Assembly (NCBI RefSeq): GCF_000296775.1
Contig: NZ_AJLE01000010.1
Location: forward strand, 62,001-126,000
Length of the DNA: 64,000 bases
Origin: Sulfurovum sp. AR
GTDB taxonomy: Bacteria; Campylobacterota; Campylobacteria; Campylobacterales; Sulfurovaceae
Reading direction: 5' to 3'
This document shows, piece by piece, positions 9,688 through 22,253 of the stretch. A program made the translations under genes and the position numbers. Numbering within the stretch: the stretch's first letter is position 1; each line of letters opens with the position of its first letter. The notes below the pieces were generated by a model that worked only from the letters and a program-made list of their open reading frames with translations, ran no database searches and was not told where the DNA came from.

Positions 9688-9720
9688 ATTTGACTTTAAT
9701 TAACCTTTAGTCATTAAAAT
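9688..9720 (+). promoter_or_regulatory. Promoter/operator of the response regulator gene
   Basis: ATTTG (9688-9692), 7 nt, TTAACCTT (9700-9707), 7 nt, TAAAAT (9715-9720). The same arrangement, with identical spacing, precedes the two tandem RNAs at 32141-32173 and 32332-32364. TAAAAT is a plausible -10, giving a start near 9727. TTAACCTT lies too close to be a -35 box, so it looks like an activator or repressor site. The downstream OmpR-type regulator is the obvious candidate ligand (inference). Confidence 0.55.
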
Positions 9721-9750
9721 AAGAATATATAGAGACACTATGAGGTAACC

Positions 9751-10404
9751 ATGATAAATATTTTAATGATTGAAGATGATACAGAGTTTGCAGAACTACT
9801 CACGGAGTATCTTGCACAATATGATATCAAGGTCACGAACTATGAAGATCCTTATCTTGGTCTGAGTGCCGGTGTGAAGAAATACGACCTACTCATCTTG
9901 GACCTTACACTTCCAGGGATGGATGGCCTTGAAGTCTGTAAAGAGGTGGTGGAAAAATATGATATTCCTATTATTATCTCATCCGCACGTTCGGACATCA
10001 ATGACAAAGTGGAGGGTTTTGCACTGGGTGCCGATGACTACCTGCCTAAACCCTATGACCCCAAAGAGATGTATGCACGTATCACTTCACTGCTTAGACG
10101 TTACTCGAAATCAGAACATAACAAAATTGCCACACCTAAAAGTGATTTTGAACTGAAAGGGGATACCATCTATTTTAAAGGAGAAGCACTCTCTTTGACA
10201 CCTGCTGAATTTGAAGTCCTCTCCCTACTGGTAAAACATCAAGGCATTACACAATCCCGTGAACAGATCATCAATACTTCCAGGGCTATGAGTATGGATT
10301 CACAAGGGAAAAGTCTGGATGTCATTATCTCAAAGATACGTACAAAACTGGGTGATAACAAACGTATACAGGCCGTGCGTGGTGTAGGATATAAACTCGT
10401 ATGA
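9751..10404 (+). CDS. OmpR-family response regulator (ArsR-like)
   Basis: This is a two-component response regulator of 217 residues. The receiver domain has the acidic pocket EDD (8-10), phosphoacceptor Asp51 in LILDLTLPGMDG, and Lys near 101 in LPKPYDPKE. The winged-helix output domain includes LTPAEFEVLSLLVKHQGI and the C-terminal hairpin IQAVRGVGYKLV. It overlaps the kinase gene by 4 nt. By pairing and sequence pattern it resembles H. pylori ArsR (HP0166), an acid-responsive regulator, but the stimulus here is unknown. ATG is preceded by GAGG. Confidence 0.9.
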   Translation: MINILMIEDDTEFAELLTEYLAQYDIKVTNYEDPYLGLSAGVKKYDLLILDLTLPGMDGLEVCKEVVEKYDIPIIISSARSDINDKVEGFALGADDYLPKPYDPKEMYARITSLLRRYSKSEHNKIATPKSDFELKGDTIYFKGEALSLTPAEFEVLSLLVKHQGITQSREQIINTSRAMSMDSQGKSLDVIISKIRTKLGDNKRIQAVRGVGYKLV

Positions 10405-11591
10405 TCATCACATCATTACGCAGTAAAATAAGACTAGTATTTTCTGTTACTTTACTTCTGTTGGGTGCACTGTTTATCTTTTCTATCAAATATGACCATG
10501 CGATGATAGAAGAGAGGAATATTGCACAAGAACAGGCCATTTCCCATTATCTTTATACCTATTATCTAAAATACGGGAAGATCGATGAAGCCTATCTTGA
10601 GGCACAGAATGTGTCACTCATTACAGATAAAGGCATGGTCGTTCAGATAGAACGTTTTTTCAAAGAGAAAGGTGAACTTAAACGTTATGCCGTAGACACC
10701 TTCCATTTAAAGCGTATCATCATCATCAACAATGATCGATTTAAACTGATACTTGAAAACAAGAATAAACCACAGTTCCCGATTAAACGTGTCCTCATTT
10801 TCTCCACTGTCTTTCTTCTCATTATCTTTTTATATCTGTGGATCATGAAAAGTTTACAACCGCTTTCCGCACTCAAAAGCCAGATCAAGACCTTCTCTAA
10901 AGGTAACCTGGATATAGAGTGTAAAAGTGATAAGAAAGATGAGATAGCCGAGGTAGCGAATGAATTTGATCATGCCGTTACCATGATACGTGAACTTCTG
11001 CATTCCCGCCAACTCTTTTTACGTGCCATCATGCATGAGCTTAAAACACCTATCGCCAAAGGGCGTCTTGTCAGTGAAATGCTTGAGGATGAGAAAAATA
11101 AAGCCCGTATGCACAGTATCTTTGAAAGACTGAACCTTCTTATCGATGAATTTGCAAAGATCGAGCAGATCACTTCCAAGAACTTTGAACTGACGATCAA
11201 ACCTTACAAGATGAGCGACCTGCTTGAAGCCAGTGAAGATATGCTGATGATAGAGAACCCAAAACGTCTTATCACAACGAACATTGAAAAAGATTATAGT
11301 CTATCGGTTGATTTTGAACTTTTTACACTTGTGATCAAGAACCTTCTTGATAACGGTATAAAATACAGTACGGACAAATATATTACCGTGACCATAAATG
11401 ACAACAAACTGACAATCAGGAATAAAGGTGAAGCGTTGCCAGAGCCGTTAGAAAATTATTTCAAACCTTTCCATGCCTCTAAAAAAGGATTAGGGTTAGG
11501 ACTCTATATTGTAAAGAGTATTTTGGATATTCATCAAATGGAGTTACACTATCAGCATGAAGATGGAGAAAACATCTTCACACTGGTATAG
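10401..11591 (+). CDS. Sensor histidine kinase (ArsS-like)
   Basis: The 396-residue kinase has transmembrane helices near residues 11-29 and 130-150 around a short periplasmic sensor of about 100 residues, then a HAMP-like linker, an H-box with phospho-His212 (MHELKTPIAKGR), and an ATPase domain with N-box LVIKNLLDNGIKYS and a G2-like KKGLGLGLYIVKSIL. The usual DxGxG G1 box is replaced by IRNKGEALPEPLENYFKPF, a feature of the ArsS-type family. It is co-transcribed with the regulator through a 4-nt overlap. I infer that it phosphorylates that regulator. Confidence 0.88.
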   Translation: MIITSLRSKIRLVFSVTLLLLGALFIFSIKYDHAMIEERNIAQEQAISHYLYTYYLKYGKIDEAYLEAQNVSLITDKGMVVQIERFFKEKGELKRYAVDTFHLKRIIIINNDRFKLILENKNKPQFPIKRVLIFSTVFLLIIFLYLWIMKSLQPLSALKSQIKTFSKGNLDIECKSDKKDEIAEVANEFDHAVTMIRELLHSRQLFLRAIMHELKTPIAKGRLVSEMLEDEKNKARMHSIFERLNLLIDEFAKIEQITSKNFELTIKPYKMSDLLEASEDMLMIENPKRLITTNIEKDYSLSVDFELFTLVIKNLLDNGIKYSTDKYITVTINDNKLTIRNKGEALPEPLENYFKPFHASKKGLGLGLYIVKSILDIHQMELHYQHEDGENIFTLV

Positions 11592-11592
11592 C

Positions 11593-12939
11593 CTATTCAG
11601 AGTCGTCATCTTTATGTGAAAGCATAAATGCAAGCTCCAAGGCTTGAGATGCATTCAGTCTAGGGTCACACTGGGTATGGTAACGGCTTGCAAGTCCTTC
11701 ATCCGTAATGGCACACGATGTACTACCTGTACACTCAGTCACATCATTTCCCGTCATCTCCAAGTGTATACCTGCAGCGACAGTACCCATCTCTTTATGA
11801 ATAGCCACGAACTGTTCTACTTCGGAAAGAATGTTATCAAAATCCCTGGTTTTGAACCCAGTTGAACTCTTTTCAACATTTCCATGCATAGGATCGCAAG
11901 ACCATACAACATTTTTCCCTTCATCTCTTACACGCTTAAGTAATTTAGGGAAATACTCTCTGATCTTACTGGCACCCATACGTACGATAAGGTTCAATCT
12001 TCCCTCTTCGTTATCCGGGTTCAATGCATCAATAAGCTCAATAAGTTCATCTTCTCCCATCGTTGGACCAACTTTACAGCCGATAGGGTTTTTGATCCCT
12101 CTAAAGTATTCGATATGTGCTTCATTGAGATCTCTTGTTCTATCACCTATCCATAGCATATGGGCTGAACAGTCATACCATTCACCGGTCTCAGAGTCTT
12201 GTCTGGTCAATGCCTCTTCATAGTTAAGAAGCAATGCTTCATGTGATGTATAGAGTGTGGTTTGGTGTAGTTGTGGCATTGTATCACTATTCAGTCCACA
12301 GGCTGCCATAAACTTCATTGCATGGTCGATTTTAGTACTGAGCGCATCATAACGCTTTCCAAGCGGATTGTCTCTAATAAACTCAAGGTTCCATTGGTGT
12401 ACTTTAGTAAGATCTGCCAAACCGCCTCTTGCAAACGCACGCACAAGATTCAGTGTCGCAGCAGACTGATTATAGGCTTTGAGCATATTTTTAGGATTCG
12501 GTACCCTTGCTGCTTCAGTAAACTCGATACTATTAATGATATCCCCACGGTAGCTTGGTAACTTAACACCATCAATCTCTTCAAAATCAGAGGATCTCGG
12601 TTTTGCAAATTGTCCGGCAATACGTCCTACTTTGACCACTGGCTTACCTGTACCATACATCAAAACCATGTTCATCTGAAGCATCAGCCTAAAAAGATTT
12701 TTAATATTTTTTGCATTAAAGTCAGAAAAGCTCTCTGCACAATCTCCGCCTTGGAGCAAAAATGCTTCCCCGCGTCCAGCTTTTGCCAGTTTCTCTTTCA
12801 AGTCTCTTGCCTCACCTGCAAAAATAAGTGGTGGATAAGAACTTAATTCAGCTTCTACTTTTTTAAGAAGTTCTTGGTCTTGATATGTTGGTTGTTGCTT
12901 TATGGGAAAATTTCTCCAACTGCCTGGTGTCCAACTCAT
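11593..12939 (-). CDS. Class II DAHP synthase
   Basis: This enzyme condenses phosphoenolpyruvate and erythrose 4-phosphate to DAHP, entry to the shikimate pathway. The 448 residues match the class II (plant-type) family: [13 protein letters not shown] at the N-terminus, [23 protein letters not shown], and the C-terminal metal and substrate motifs [23 protein letters not shown] and [10 protein letters not shown]. It converges with the histidine kinase gene, whose stop is only a few nt away. TATAAT on the minus strand (12967-12972) is a likely promoter. Confidence 0.95.
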   Translation of the reverse strand: MSWTPGSWRNFPIKQQPTYQDQELLKKVEAELSSYPPLIFAGEARDLKEKLAKAGRGEAFLLQGGDCAESFSDFNAKNIKNLFRLMLQMNMVLMYGTGKPVVKVGRIAGQFAKPRSSDFEEIDGVKLPSYRGDIINSIEFTEAARVPNPKNMLKAYNQSAATLNLVRAFARGGLADLTKVHQWNLEFIRDNPLGKRYDALSTKIDHAMKFMAACGLNSDTMPQLHQTTLYTSHEALLLNYEEALTRQDSETGEWYDCSAHMLWIGDRTRDLNEAHIEYFRGIKNPIGCKVGPTMGEDELIELIDALNPDNEEGRLNLIVRMGASKIREYFPKLLKRVRDEGKNVVWSCDPMHGNVEKSSTGFKTRDFDNILSEVEQFVAIHKEMGTVAAGIHLEMTGNDVTECTGSTSCAITDEGLASRYHTQCDPRLNASQALELAFMLSHKDDDSE

Positions 12940-12966
12940 AGTATATCCTTAAAAATAAATTGGACG

Positions 12967-13033
12967 ATTATAGCTAAAAAAAATGAAAAAAAGGAATCAA
13001 GTTATTCACAGGGGTGAAAGAAGAGTGAATAAC
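12967..13033 (-). promoter_or_regulatory. DAHP synthase promoter with inverted TTATTCAC boxes
   Basis: Minus-strand TATAAT (12967-12972) sits about 28 nt before the ATG. Upstream of it is a perfect inverted repeat: GTTATTCAC (13001-13009) and GTGAATAAC (13025-13033), 15 nt apart. TTATTCAC resembles the H. pylori-type DnaA box (C/TATTCACN). It could equally be the operator of another dimeric regulator. Confidence 0.45.
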
Positions 13034-13057
13034 TTTACTTTATGATCAGAATAAGAT

Positions 13058-13765
13058 TTACTTTTTTGCAACAAAGGTCACAAAATTTGCCCATTGAAAG
13101 ATCGTTTCAATACGCTTAAATCCTGCATCCCTGCACATCTGGATATTCTCTTTGATGGTGAAAGGGATCAGTACATTCTCCAGCGCTTCGCGCTTTTGTG
13201 CGATCTCATAGTCACTGTATCCCTGCCCTTTTTTATACTCATAATAGATATCGATGAGCTCCTTGTCAAGCTTTTTATCTTCAAAAACCACTTTCTCAGA
13301 AAAAATGAACATCCCATCTTCGTTTAATCCTTGATACAACTTCTTTATAAGTTCAACACGCTGCATAGGCCGGATGAACTGTAACGTATAGTTTGCCACT
13401 ATGATATCTTCTTCTTGGTAGTCATAGGTCAGCATATCAGCCAATTCCAACTCTATGTTTGCACCGAAAGCCTGACATTTTTGCTCTGCCCTATCCAACA
13501 TCGCCTGTGAATTATCCAAACCTTTGAGTTGCATCTTGACATCCATTTTACTGTGAAGATCAAGTAGGAACTTCGCGGTAGAAGAACCAAGATCAAGCAC
13601 TTTTTTACCCTCTTTTTGTTCTGCAAGTATCAAAGAGATGATCAACTTGCGTACTTCATCATAAAAAGGCACGGAACGGCTCAACATATCATCGAACACA
13701 GACGCGACTGCTTCATCAAATTCAAATTTTTTTTCTATAGGCTTATTAAACACTTTATCTTGCAT
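13058..13765 (-). CDS. cmoA: Carboxy-SAM synthase
   Basis: CmoA makes carboxy-S-adenosylmethionine from SAM and prephenate for cmo5U34 modification of tRNA wobble uridines. The sequence has the family N-terminus [20 protein letters not shown], the SAM loop [25 protein letters not shown] and [10 protein letters not shown] use the ATG at 13765 because the family starts close to this MQDKVFNK; 13 further codons upstream are open but poorly supported. cmoB is not in the window. Confidence 0.9.
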   Translation of the reverse strand: MQDKVFNKPIEKKFEFDEAVASVFDDMLSRSVPFYDEVRKLIISLILAEQKEGKKVLDLGSSTAKFLLDLHSKMDVKMQLKGLDNSQAMLDRAEQKCQAFGANIELELADMLTYDYQEEDIIVANYTLQFIRPMQRVELIKKLYQGLNEDGMFIFSEKVVFEDKKLDKELIDIYYEYKKGQGYSDYEIAQKREALENVLIPFTIKENIQMCRDAGFKRIETIFQWANFVTFVAKK

Positions 13766-13911
13766 TACTTTTTCTTTACAATTTATTTTTATCATTATAT
13801 TCAAAGAGTAGTCTAAATCAGTTGAAGCATAAAATTTACTTTCTCATGTTTTTTTATCAAAATCAAAGCTTTTTCTATTAGAATTAGAAACAAGGGATTA
13901 GAATTAAAAAT

Positions 13912-15756
13912 ATGGAAAAATTAACTATACTTATTGTAGATGATGACAAAACTACTACCTCTATACTTAACCACATGTTATATGGGTATACAGATCATAT
14001 ACTCACGGCATCCAATGGACTAGAGGGACTTGAACTCTATCAGACACATCAACCGGATATTATTCTCTCTGATATCAACATGCCGCATATGAATGGCCTG
14101 GAGATGGTTGAAGAGATAAGAAAAGAAGATGAACATGTGAAGATAGCCATCTTTACAGACTTTGAAAAACGTGATATTCTCCTTAAAGCGATCGAGCTTG
14201 GAGTGAATCAGTTCCTTTCCAAGCCGTTTGCCTCTAAAAGCTTTTCCAAGACCATACAAAGCCTTTATGATGATGTCATAGAGAAAAGACGTAGTAACCG
14301 AGAGATTCAGAGACAACAAAATATACTTCATGCCATCAATGAGATGTCACATAACTTTTTACAACAATCAGATTGGATGCAAGCACTCAAAAAAGAGATG
14401 CAGAATCTTAAAGAAGCTTCTGACATGTCATCCATATTTATCTACCAAAATGAGGAGGATGAAAATAACCTTTCAGCACAAAAACTTCTCTATATCAATG
14501 ATAACCCTGAAGCAAAAAGTAAAAAACGTATCCACTACCGTAAACACTATTTCATGCGTTGGAAGAACCAATTAGAGAAAAATCTCTCTATCAATGGAAG
14601 CAGAGAGGATTATGACAAGTCAAAAAAGAAACTCTTGGACCTCTTTAAGATCAATTCTCTGCTCATATTGCCTATCTTTGTACAAGATAAATGGTGGGGT
14701 TTTCTTGGTATTGGAGATGAGCACAAGGAAACACTCGAATCCACCAATGTTGAAATGCTCAGTACTGCTGCATCCATCATCGGCGCGGCTATCAATAACA
14801 GAAACAACCTTAAATCACTTGAAATGTCTTCCGCAGTCTATGAACACACCATGGATGGTGTCTTGATCACAGACAGCAATAACCGTATTCTACATGTGAA
14901 TGATGCATTTGTCGATATAACAGGTTATTCACTGGAGAATGTGCTGGGTAAAGATCCCAAGATCCTCAAATCCGGGAAACACGATAATCACTTTTACCAG
15001 AAAATATGGAACCAATTGTCTGAGAATGGATACTGGCAAGGAGAGATCACCAATCGTAAAAAAAACGGTGAGATCTATATTGAGTGGCTCAGTATCAATA
15101 CGATCAAAAATGCTCAGGGTAAGATCGAAAATTTTATCGGTATCTTTTCCGATGTCACACACCAGCGAAAAGATGCACATGACCATGCCTACTTAGCCAC
15201 ACATGATCCCCTTACCGGTCTATCCAACCGACTCTTATTCAATGATAGATTGGAACATGCGATCAACCACGCAGACCGGTTCAAGAAATGTATCAGTCTT
15301 ATATTTTGTGACTTGGATAATTTTAAACCGATCAATGATACTTTTGGTCATACTATAGGTGATGAGATACTCAAAAGAGTAGGAAGTGCGCTCCAAGGGA
15401 TCTTAAGAAAAGAGGATACCATATGTCGTTTCGGCGGGGATGAATTTGTCATCCTTGTTGAAGAGTTACATAGTTTTGAATATCTGAACGAAATTTTAAG
15501 TAGGATCAATGCACTGACACATACACCTTGTGTCATCGAAGGAAATACGATCTCCATAGGGATGAGTATCGGTGCATCCATCTATCCCGATGACGGTGTC
15601 ACACCAGAAGACTTGATAAAATCTGCTGATTCAGCAATGTACAAAGCAAAGAACAGTGGTAAAAATCGTATAGAGTATTCTCAGCCAGATCCGGATCTTT
15701 ATTGTCTTAAAAAATATAACAACATGGATGAGGCAGACATACACTACACTACGTAG
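13912..15756 (+). CDS. REC-PAS-GGDEF diguanylate cyclase
   Basis: This is a soluble signalling protein of 614 residues. Domains in order: receiver (5-120; DDD at 10-12, phospho-Asp54 in LSDINMPHMNG, KPF near 105), a GAF-like region (about 135-300), a PAS domain (about 305-415; MDGVLITDSNNRILHVNDAF, SDVTHQRKDA), and a GGDEF domain (about 425-590; THDPLTGLSNR, RFGGDEFVI at 505-513). The intact GGDEF implies c-di-GMP synthesis. An RxxD inhibitory site is not obvious. There is no cognate kinase next to it. It ends convergently with ribF. Confidence 0.88.
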   Translation: MEKLTILIVDDDKTTTSILNHMLYGYTDHILTASNGLEGLELYQTHQPDIILSDINMPHMNGLEMVEEIRKEDEHVKIAIFTDFEKRDILLKAIELGVNQFLSKPFASKSFSKTIQSLYDDVIEKRRSNREIQRQQNILHAINEMSHNFLQQSDWMQALKKEMQNLKEASDMSSIFIYQNEEDENNLSAQKLLYINDNPEAKSKKRIHYRKHYFMRWKNQLEKNLSINGSREDYDKSKKKLLDLFKINSLLILPIFVQDKWWGFLGIGDEHKETLESTNVEMLSTAASIIGAAINNRNNLKSLEMSSAVYEHTMDGVLITDSNNRILHVNDAFVDITGYSLENVLGKDPKILKSGKHDNHFYQKIWNQLSENGYWQGEITNRKKNGEIYIEWLSINTIKNAQGKIENFIGIFSDVTHQRKDAHDHAYLATHDPLTGLSNRLLFNDRLEHAINHADRFKKCISLIFCDLDNFKPINDTFGHTIGDEILKRVGSALQGILRKEDTICRFGGDEFVILVEELHSFEYLNEILSRINALTHTPCVIEGNTISIGMSIGASIYPDDGVTPEDLIKSADSAMYKAKNSGKNRIEYSQPDPDLYCLKKYNNMDEADIHYTT

Positions 15757-15789
15757 GCAATTTTAAAAAAGATTATCGGTCAAACCTCT

Positions 15790-16608
15790 CTAGATCTCAT
15801 TTGATGATAATCTCTTTTTTGCTGCCGTGATATCATCAAGAATTTGTTCCCTCAGGGCATCTAAACTATCAAACTTTTGATTCATACGGATAAAGTCTAC
15901 AAATTCCAGTGCAACTTCTCCACTTACTTCACCGATCTCTTGTTCTAAGATATGTGTCTCTACGGCATAGGAGTCATCTGTTGTCACACGATGCCCCAAA
16001 AAGCTTACAGAGTCCAACCATTGACCATCAATACAGGTACGTGTGGCATAGACACCTTCCATTGGGAGTTGATACTCTTGTACATGCAAATTGATCGTGG
16101 GAACCAACTCTTTTTTACCCAGTCCCTGTCCTGGCACCACCCTGCCTTCTATATAATAGGTTCTACCCAGTAATTGATTTGCCAGTTCGATCTTTCCTTC
16201 ACGCAGATACGTTTTGATGATACGGGAGTGTACCGGTGTCTCCCCAAGAGTGACCTGTTTAACGATGGAGATATCTTTATTCGTCAGTGTTTTCATCATC
16301 TGCGCATTCCCTGCTTTATCTTTGCCAAAATGAAAATCATACCCCACTACGATCGTTTCGAGTGCAGGAAAATCAGCTTCCAGTTTATGGACAAATGCTT
16401 CAGGTGTCAATGATTTTATCTTGTCAAAATGGTAAAAGCAGCATGCTTTAGAAGTAAAAAGTGAACGTTTGTATCCCGGTGTCAAGTAACCGGTATTTCT
16501 CTCTATGATCACCAGTGCATCTACCTTATCTATAAGCGCCTGATGTCCAAGATGTATACCGTCAAATGAGCCTATGGCGATATGCTTGATCTGATTTCGC
16601 AAAGACAA
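15790..16608 (-). CDS. ribF: Riboflavin kinase / FAD synthetase
   Basis: RibF phosphorylates riboflavin and adenylylates FMN. The N-terminal nucleotidyl-transferase half has IGSFDGIHLGHQALI (HxGH), GYDFHFGKDKAGN and a KTYLREG segment. The C-terminal kinase half has GRVVPGQGLGKKELVPTINL, close to the family GxGLGRxLGxPTxN motif, and VALEFVDFIRMNQKFDSLDAL. The 272 residues are slightly short, as is usual in Campylobacterota. It lies 2 nt after tlyA in a ligA-tlyA-ribF operon. Confidence 0.93.
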   Translation of the reverse strand: MSLRNQIKHIAIGSFDGIHLGHQALIDKVDALVIIERNTGYLTPGYKRSLFTSKACCFYHFDKIKSLTPEAFVHKLEADFPALETIVVGYDFHFGKDKAGNAQMMKTLTNKDISIVKQVTLGETPVHSRIIKTYLREGKIELANQLLGRTYYIEGRVVPGQGLGKKELVPTINLHVQEYQLPMEGVYATRTCIDGQWLDSVSFLGHRVTTDDSYAVETHILEQEIGEVSGEVALEFVDFIRMNQKFDSLDALREQILDDITAAKKRLSSNEI

Positions 16609-16610
16609 CG

Positions 16611-19917
<3,307 letters not shown>

Positions 19918-19920
19918 GAT

Positions 19921-21060
19921 TTACAGCATCGCTCTCAAAACTGCTAAAGCTTGTTGATGTTCGGCAACATCATGACAACGCACGATAGAAGCCCCGTTCT
20001 CAACCGCTTTCAAATGGATCGCTAAGGTACCTGGCAAACGCTCTTCAGTAGTAGAAGTACTTATTTTGTTGATCATTGATTTTCTGCTTGCACCTACAAG
20101 CACTTCACAGCCGAATACTTTAAAATGCGCCATGTTCTTGATCAGGGTCAGATTATGTTCCAAGGCCTTACCAAAGCCTATCCCTACATCCAGGATGATA
20201 TTTTCTCTGACAAGCCCTAAACCTTCACATTTCGCGATACGCGCCTCAAAAAAATCACTGACCTCCACCATGACATCATCATAATATGGGTCTTTTTGCA
20301 TGGTCTTTGGTGTGCCTTTCATGTGCATGATGCATAGTCTGGCATCATACTTCACTGCAAGATCGATGATAGCATCATCACTTGCTCCTGTAATATCGTT
20401 GATAATCGTAAATCCACTATCCAGTGCATACGCTACAACATCAGGTGTATAACTGTCCACAGAAAACGTTGCTTTTTTATACAGCTTTTCAGCTTTGATG
20501 ATATCACAAACAGGTTTGATACGTGCCAACTCTTCTTCTGCACTTACCTCATCTGCCCCCGGGCGGGAAGATACAGCACCTATATCAATGATATCTGCAC
20601 CACTCTCTATCATCTCTTTGATCTGCTTTATGGCATCTTCAGCCTTGAACCTGCTTCCAGAAAAGAAACTGTCATCATTGGCATTGATCACACCCATGAT
20701 CTGTGTGGGATAGGTTTTTACAGCAAGAAATTTCTTCAGTTCCATAGCGATCGTTTTAAGTCCAAAAGGCTGTGCCAACTCTTTTTTAGAGAGGAGTTCC
20801 ATATGTTTTCTCGTTCCCATAAGAATACAGTCATAGGTAGGTTTTTCACAGAGTATGACCCCACCAGGTACAGCAAGCTCTGCACCTATGCTAAGGGCAT
20901 CCTGTTTGAGTATATTTGCAGCGGGTGTTTTAAGGTCTTTGATAAAGAAATGGAGCAGTTCCATCTTCTTTGCCATGATACTGATACCACCGCTCTCTAC
21001 ATTCAATGCTTTAAGGGCTGCTTTTTTATCTGTGATATGTCCAAGTTGATATATTTTCAT
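19921..21060 (-). CDS. folP: Dihydropteroate synthase (epsilon-type)
   Basis: FolP joins dihydropterin pyrophosphate and p-aminobenzoate to dihydropteroate. The catalytic core starts near residue 120 (IMGVINANDDSFFSGSRF, substituting Ala for the usual Thr of NxTPDSF), with GADIIDIGAVSSRPGADEV, IINDITGA, MHMKGTPKTMQ, LDVGIGFGKALEHN and ASRKSMI. The protein is 379 residues, about 100 longer than most FolP because of an N-terminal extension typical of Helicobacter/Campylobacter relatives. It is downstream of holB, as in H. pylori. Confidence 0.92.
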   Translation of the reverse strand: MKIYQLGHITDKKAALKALNVESGGISIMAKKMELLHFFIKDLKTPAANILKQDALSIGAELAVPGGVILCEKPTYDCILMGTRKHMELLSKKELAQPFGLKTIAMELKKFLAVKTYPTQIMGVINANDDSFFSGSRFKAEDAIKQIKEMIESGADIIDIGAVSSRPGADEVSAEEELARIKPVCDIIKAEKLYKKATFSVDSYTPDVVAYALDSGFTIINDITGASDDAIIDLAVKYDARLCIMHMKGTPKTMQKDPYYDDVMVEVSDFFEARIAKCEGLGLVRENIILDVGIGFGKALEHNLTLIKNMAHFKVFGCEVLVGASRKSMINKISTSTTEERLPGTLAIHLKAVENGASIVRCHDVAEHQQALAVLRAML

Positions 21061-21088
21061 AGAAGCCCCTTTAGAGTCTTAGTATATT

Positions 21089-21703
21089 TTACCGTTTTTT
21101 TCGAGCCAGAAGTTTCAAAAGCAGGGTATTAAGTACAAATGGTGGCGGTGATCCTACATCCAAAGCAATAAAGGCATTCGAAAAAAGATTTAACGTTTTT
21201 TCATCCAGGTTATATGCCTGTGAATAGATAGCATCTTTGCTGATACGTTCCACAAGCGATTTCATTGCCTTGGCATCTGTACGTTTATGGGTTTGTACAA
21301 AATCATATACCGTAGCCAAAGAGAGGTGAGATAGATCCAACTCCAGCGCTTCCTCTTCTGTATACGAAGAATGCATCGTAATAGGTAAACGTGAACGAAT
21401 GGTATCCAGGATCGTAGCTTTGTTCGGTGTAATAAGAATAAACTCTTTTTTGGGTGGGGGTTCTTCTATCACTTTTAAAAGTTTGTTCTGTACCACAGGG
21501 GAAAATGTTTTGGCACCAAGGATAATGACGGTGGTCTCATCACTGGCCATATACGCCTTTTCTATCGCAAGTTTTGCATCTTCGACTAAAAAATTATCCT
21601 CTTTGATGATCTTCACAAAACGTTCATTTTGTTGTAGCCCTTCGAGCTGGATCACCGTGTCATTGATATTACTGCTGATGATCACTTGGCTCACTAGTCT
21701 CAT
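21089..21703 (-). CDS. holB: DNA polymerase III delta' subunit (short)
   Basis: The 204-residue protein looks like a clamp-loader delta' subunit reduced to the RecA-like part: AKLAIEKAYMASDETTVIILGAKTFSPVVQNKLLKVIEEPPPKKEFILITPNKATILDTIRSRLP is the delta' VEP/SRC-like region. It lacks most of the C-terminal collar domain and has no Walker A, as expected for delta'. Short HolB is normal in this phylum. It overlaps hobA by 4 nt, coupling two replication functions. Confidence 0.85.
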   Translation of the reverse strand: MRLVSQVIISSNINDTVIQLEGLQQNERFVKIIKEDNFLVEDAKLAIEKAYMASDETTVIILGAKTFSPVVQNKLLKVIEEPPPKKEFILITPNKATILDTIRSRLPITMHSSYTEEEALELDLSHLSLATVYDFVQTHKRTDAKAMKSLVERISKDAIYSQAYNLDEKTLNLFSNAFIALDVGSPPPFVLNTLLLKLLARKKR

Positions 21704-22248
21704 GACTCTAAATCTAAATCCCCGAAAAGTGCTGCTGAGAGTGTGTTATCAAAAAGCTTAAAAAGCTGTAACAGTTTAATATCCAATAAAGCATCCGAAC
21801 TACGGAAGGCAAAACTATCTTGGACCTCTTCATCCATGACCCATAAAAAGCTGTTTTCATTTCTATAGGCGAGTTTTGTGTAAGGATGATCTCCTTTACC
21901 AATATACCAAATATAATAACCGTTAGGATAAGAGATATCCAACATATCTTCAAGAAGTTGCAAGTCCTGTGTCGATTTCATCTCTTGAAAATGAGGGAAA
22001 CAGCTCGATAGACAGAAGAAAGGAAGCAGTGGTCTGTTTTTTTTCATATCATTGATATTCTTTAAAATATATTGAGAAAACCACTCATATGATTCATCCG
22101 TAATGATAAGCGCTGTTTTTCCCTCAATACTTTGAGAAACAGCACTTTTGGCTAAAGGTGCCCATTCATAACGGTACTCTTCCATCCATGAAAAAGAAGA
22201 CTCTTCTTCACGAATGGTCTCCAGTGTCCACTTTAAAAGCTGCTGCAT
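21700..22248 (-). CDS. hobA: HobA, DnaA-binding initiation factor
   Basis: HobA is a DiaA-like tetrameric protein of Campylobacterota that binds DnaA and promotes oriC complex assembly. The 182-residue length, the SIS-like fold segments (LLKWTLETIREEESSFSWMEEYRYEW, TALIITDESYEWFSQYIL) and its place between lysC and holB match H. pylori HP1230. It starts 5 nt after the lysC stop. Confidence 0.9.
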   Translation of the reverse strand: MQQLLKWTLETIREEESSFSWMEEYRYEWAPLAKSAVSQSIEGKTALIITDESYEWFSQYILKNINDMKKNRPLLPFFCLSSCFPHFQEMKSTQDLQLLEDMLDISYPNGYYIWYIGKGDHPYTKLAYRNENSFLWVMDEEVQDSFAFRSSDALLDIKLLQLFKLFDNTLSAALFGDLDLES

Positions 22249-22253
22249 TTACC

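Noticed and set aside
9688-9720. TTAACCTT as a conventional -35 box
   Set aside because: It lies only 7 nt from the -10 hexamer, far less than the usual 16-18 nt.
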